Shown: positions 14,950 to 16,599 of the stretch, in pieces
Position numbering within the stretch: the stretch's first letter is position 1
Layout of the letters: every line of letters starts with the position of its first letter
Assembly (NCBI GenBank): GCA_964644025.1
Contig: CAZXVW010000092.1
Location: forward strand, 1 to 16,599
Source: CAZXVW01 sp964644025
Lineage (GTDB): Bacteria > Acidobacteriota > Terriglobia > Bryobacterales > Bryobacteraceae
DNA: 16,599 bases
Reading direction: 5' to 3'
Made by a program: the position numbers and the translations under genes
Notes under the pieces: generated by a model
What the model was told of the DNA's origin: nothing
Database searches by the model: none
Seen by the model: only the letters and a program-made list of their open reading frames with translations

Positions 14950-15297
14950 TCAGAGTTCCCGGCGGACGAACTCGTAACGTTCCAGCGTCGCGGCCATCTC
15001 GACCGTATCGTCTCCGGGGGCGGGACTTTCCTTGCCCCGGTGACGGCGTACCACCTTGCCGACGCAGTGCAGCCGAATTTTGTCTTCCCCCTTTGGGCCT
15101 CGCTGCAGCGTGATGAAATACTCAATCGGCGCCCCGATCTCCAGTTCCCGGGTTGCCGTGAACAGGACGCCCGCGGAACTCAGGTTCCGGGTTTCACCGG
15201 TTTGGACCATCCGCTGGGAACCTTGCCGGACAAGTTCGAAGGGCAGATGGAGCTCGAACCTCTTGCTCCGACGCTGATCCGCGACTTTCATCACCAT
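14950..15297 (-). CDS. PilZ-domain c-di-GMP-binding protein
   Basis: The product is 115 residues, a single PilZ domain. The RxxxR motif is RRSKR (R9-R13) near the N-terminus, and the (D/N)xSxxG motif is NLSSAG (N38, S40, G43); both contact c-di-GMP. The remaining beta strands (VLFTATRELEIGAPIEYFITL, then KIRLHCVGKVVRR) fit the barrel. Stand-alone PilZ proteins pass the c-di-GMP signal to partners in motility, exopolysaccharide or secretion. The partner here is unknown and no cyclase or phosphodiesterase gene is nearby. ATGs at 15297 and 15291 are both possible starts, and neither has a strong ribosome site. It is a lone gene on the right of the assembly gap. Confidence 0.88.
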   Translation of the reverse strand: MVMKVADQRRSKRFELHLPFELVRQGSQRMVQTGETRNLSSAGVLFTATRELEIGAPIEYFITLQRGPKGEDKIRLHCVGKVVRRHRGKESPAPGDDTVEMAATLERYEFVRREL

Positions 15298-15339
15298 TAC
15301 AATCTACAGGTAAGGCGGTGGAGAGGTCAATAGCAGGGG

Positions 15340-15373
15340 TAAGCGAAATCGCTTAGTCAGTCCTGGTACCAGG
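15340..15373. repeat. Two adjacent perfect palindromes upstream of the PilZ gene
   Basis: TAAGCG-AAAT-CGCTTA (15340-15355) is followed at once by the 12-bp palindrome CCTGGTACCAGG (15362-15373). They lie 43-76 nt upstream of the PilZ start and could be operators or a folded RNA; neither has a T run. The flanking 15376-15465 is GC-rich with short GCGAGGG-like words. Confidence 0.35.
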
Positions 15374-15503
15374 GAGACCTGCAGTCCCAGGGAGCCGACC
15401 GAGACGGAACGAGGGGCGAGGGACGCCCGGAGGCGGCGCGGGGCCAGGGGCCGGCTTCCAGGATGGTTGTTGATGCAAACGAAGAAATGAGACCCTAACT
15501 TAT

Positions 15504-15522
15504 GACGTAATAATGTCACCCT
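15504..15522 (+). repeat. Subterminal inverted repeat, one end of the ISNCY-like element
   Basis: GTAATAATGTCACCCT (15507-15522) pairs as an inverted copy with the block at 15886-15901. A related shorter word, ATGAGACCCTAAC, lies just outside at 15488-15500. Confidence 0.55.
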
Positions 15523-15546
15523 GAGCGCCCGGATCGACTCGCTCCG

Positions 15547-15866
15547 TCACTCTTTCAACACCTGTCCCAACTGCGCCGGCGACGGTTGTCCGGCCCATCC
15601 TTCCCCGGTGTCCAAGTGACCGTCGTTCCGCTGAAAGATGCCGTGCTGGTCCCGATACAGGCGTGGCGGCACCCCGTGCCGCACTCAGTCGCCGTCTTTG
15701 GCCGATAACGCCTCCTCTGCGTCTGGAGCTGCCGCCGGCTCAGATTCAGCAGTTGGCTGGCCTGCTTGACGCTGAGGTGTTCTTCGACCGGGTTCTCAAT
15801 TACCTTCACTCGCTGTAGTTCCTTTTGGCGCAACTCGATCACCTCTCCAGCATCGTCCGCCTTCAT
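15547..15866 (-). pseudogene. ISNCY-family transposase remnant (deleted and frameshifted)
   Basis: From ATG 15866 the frame encodes the N-terminal helix-turn-helix typical of ISNCY transposases: IELRQKELQRVKVIE, then LSVKQASQLLNLSRRQLQ and an RRRYR basic end. Immediately after this, a different minus frame encodes RHGVPPRLYRDQHGIFQRND, which matches the start of the later DDE-core region where a copy normally reads 'RHG(V/R)P..LY.D(R)H.IF'. It continues to PSPAQLGQVLKE and stops at 15547. Roughly 170 residues between the two blocks and all of the C-terminus are missing. It cannot make an active transposase. Family recall is from motif memory. Confidence 0.7.
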
Positions 15867-15885
15867 AGAGTTCCGTTGCGGTTGC

Positions 15886-15901
15886 GGGGTGGCATTATTT
15901 T
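15886..15901 (-). repeat. Subterminal inverted repeat, other end of the ISNCY-like element
   Basis: GGGGTGGCATTATTTT on the plus strand is the inverted partner of the block at 15507-15522, with few mismatches. Confidence 0.5.
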
Positions 15902-15929
15902 GGAACATCTTCACCGCGCAAGCCGTTGT

Positions 15930-15962
15930 TTGACAGGCCGGCCGGGCCGGTGTCAGGATATT
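15930..15962 (+). promoter_or_regulatory. TTGACA at the IS edge, possible -35 for the downstream gene
   Basis: A perfect TTGACA (15930-15935) sits at or near the border of the IS remnant. The following AT-rich GATATT (15957-15962) is 21 nt away, too far for a standard promoter, and CAGGAT at 18 nt is weak. An IS-borne -35 is possible but speculative. Confidence 0.2.
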
Positions 15963-15998
15963 CGCAGCATTGCGGTTTGAAATCGAGGGAGAGCCGAA

Positions 15999-16599
15999 AT
16001 GAGCACGCCGAGATGCCACCTCATGCTTGTTCCACTTCTGGCGGCTTTTCTACCGGCAATCACCGCCGGCGGCGACATCACGCTGGTGGTCAACACGCCC
16101 AGCAAACCGCCCGCCTGGGCGCTGCTCGAGCAGAAGTTGCTGCGGGCGAACTCCGAGGCATGCGAACGTTTCGCCGCCACGTACCTGGACTCGCGCGGCT
16201 ACCTGTTGCACACTCCCCGCTGGGGAACGCTCGATGACGGCCCGGACGACGCCATCGAAACCTTCTACAACTGGACCTTGTTGTACGCGCTCGGCGGCTC
16301 GGAGCGGGTCCTGAATCTGTTCAAGAAGGCTTACGACGGGCACCTGCTCCAATACAGCGCGGTGCGCAGCAGGAAGACCCCCGTGGCGAAGGACGGTGCC
16401 TACTTCAACGAGTTCATCGTTATGTCGGACTGGTTCCACATCGGCGAAGGGCTCCGCGGCTTCTTCCTCGAAGGGCTGGCTGACCCAAAGGATCCGAAGT
16501 TGATCCGCCGGATGAAACGCTTCGCGGGCCTTTACATGAATGAGGACCCGGAGGCCCGCAACTACGATCCCGAGCACAAGGTCATCCGCAGCTTCTGGA
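15999..16599 (+). CDS. Exported protein of unknown function, C-terminus cut by window edge
   Basis: From ATG 15999 the frame stays open for 200 codons to the right edge. GAGGGAGA (15985-15992) is a good ribosome site at the right distance. The first 24 residues are a signal peptide (a hydrophobic LMLVPLLAAFLPAITA run). The mature part has DITLVVNTPSKPPAW, an HTPRWGTLDDGPDDAIETFYNW stretch, and alternating aromatic and helical segments (YALGGSERVLNLFKKAYDGHLLQ; SDWFHIGEGLRGFFLEGL). Helix-rich sequence with conserved Trp, His and acidic residues would suit an alpha/alpha-barrel enzyme acting on sugars or terpenoids, but this is a guess. I do not recognise the family. Confidence 0.8.
   Translation, partial: MSTPRCHLMLVPLLAAFLPAITAGGDITLVVNTPSKPPAWALLEQKLLRANSEACERFAATYLDSRGYLLHTPRWGTLDDGPDDAIETFYNWTLLYALGGSERVLNLFKKAYDGHLLQYSAVRSRKTPVAKDGAYFNEFIVMSDWFHIGEGLRGFFLEGLADPKDPKLIRRMKRFAGLYMNEDPEARNYDPEHKVIRSFW

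Larger units (their letters stand above)
15487..15935 (-). mobile_element. Internally deleted ISNCY-like insertion sequence (MITE-like remnant)
   Basis: About 450 bp hold the start of an ISNCY-type transposase, a separate piece of its catalytic region in another frame, and both outer ends. The ends share the inverted block AATAATG(T/C)CACCC (15509-15521 and its complement at 15887-15899). Repeated TGACA/GTCACCC-type ends are typical of this group as I recall them. A full element would be about 1.5 kb. Exact borders and a target duplication could not be fixed. Confidence 0.65.

Noticed and set aside
1..16599. CRISPR array, rRNA, prophage or toxin-antitoxin module
   Set aside because: No regularly spaced repeats, no rRNA-like sequence, and no phage or toxin-antitoxin gene signatures were seen on either strand.

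Overview
The window is 16.6 kb of GC-rich bacterial chromosome with one 10-base N gap, so it is probably a scaffold from a draft or metagenome assembly. GT-C glycosyltransferases with the C-terminal DSNLDWGQD block, an iorB/paaK/ACT/aminotransferase cluster and a pta plus class IV deacetylase pair fit an Acidobacteriota bacterium, perhaps Bryobacterales/Solibacter-like. That placement is inferred from gene style; no marker gene is present.

Layout. (1) 1-4383, minus strand: a tightly coupled envelope glycosylation operon. A GT2 enzyme of the dolichyl/undecaprenyl-phosphate sugar synthase type, carrying a shrunken methyltransferase-like N-terminus, is followed by two multi-membrane GT-C (GT39-like) transferases; the second runs off the left edge. 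(2) 4424-5122, plus strand: a divergent HAD phosphatase. (3) 8992-5526, minus strand: iorB, paaK, a tandem-ACT protein and a class I/II aminotransferase, an aromatic 2-oxoacid/arylacetate module that lacks iorA. (4) 9126-11398, plus strand: pta overlapping a histone-deacetylase-family gene, then a 48-residue single-span membrane protein. (5) 14588-11409, minus strand: an HtrA-like double-PDZ protein without the catalytic residues, a CPA2-type antiporter with Asn-Asn at the usual acidic pair, and, from its own extended -10 promoter and a leader of about 118 nt, a secreted lysozyme-like hydrolase. (6) 14589-16599: the assembly gap, a PilZ (c-di-GMP) protein, an internally deleted ISNCY-like element that keeps both ends, and the start of an unrecognised exported protein that leaves the right edge.

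Within modules the genes are often coupled by 4-bp ATGA overlaps or gaps of 1-10 nt, so each module is probably one transcript. The best leads are the pairing of acetyl-phosphate metabolism with a lysine deacetylase, the 'dead protease plus acid-less antiporter' pair, the GT2 enzyme with a partly deleted methyltransferase domain, and the MITE-like ISNCY derivative. I saw no CRISPR array, rRNA or convincing tRNA.
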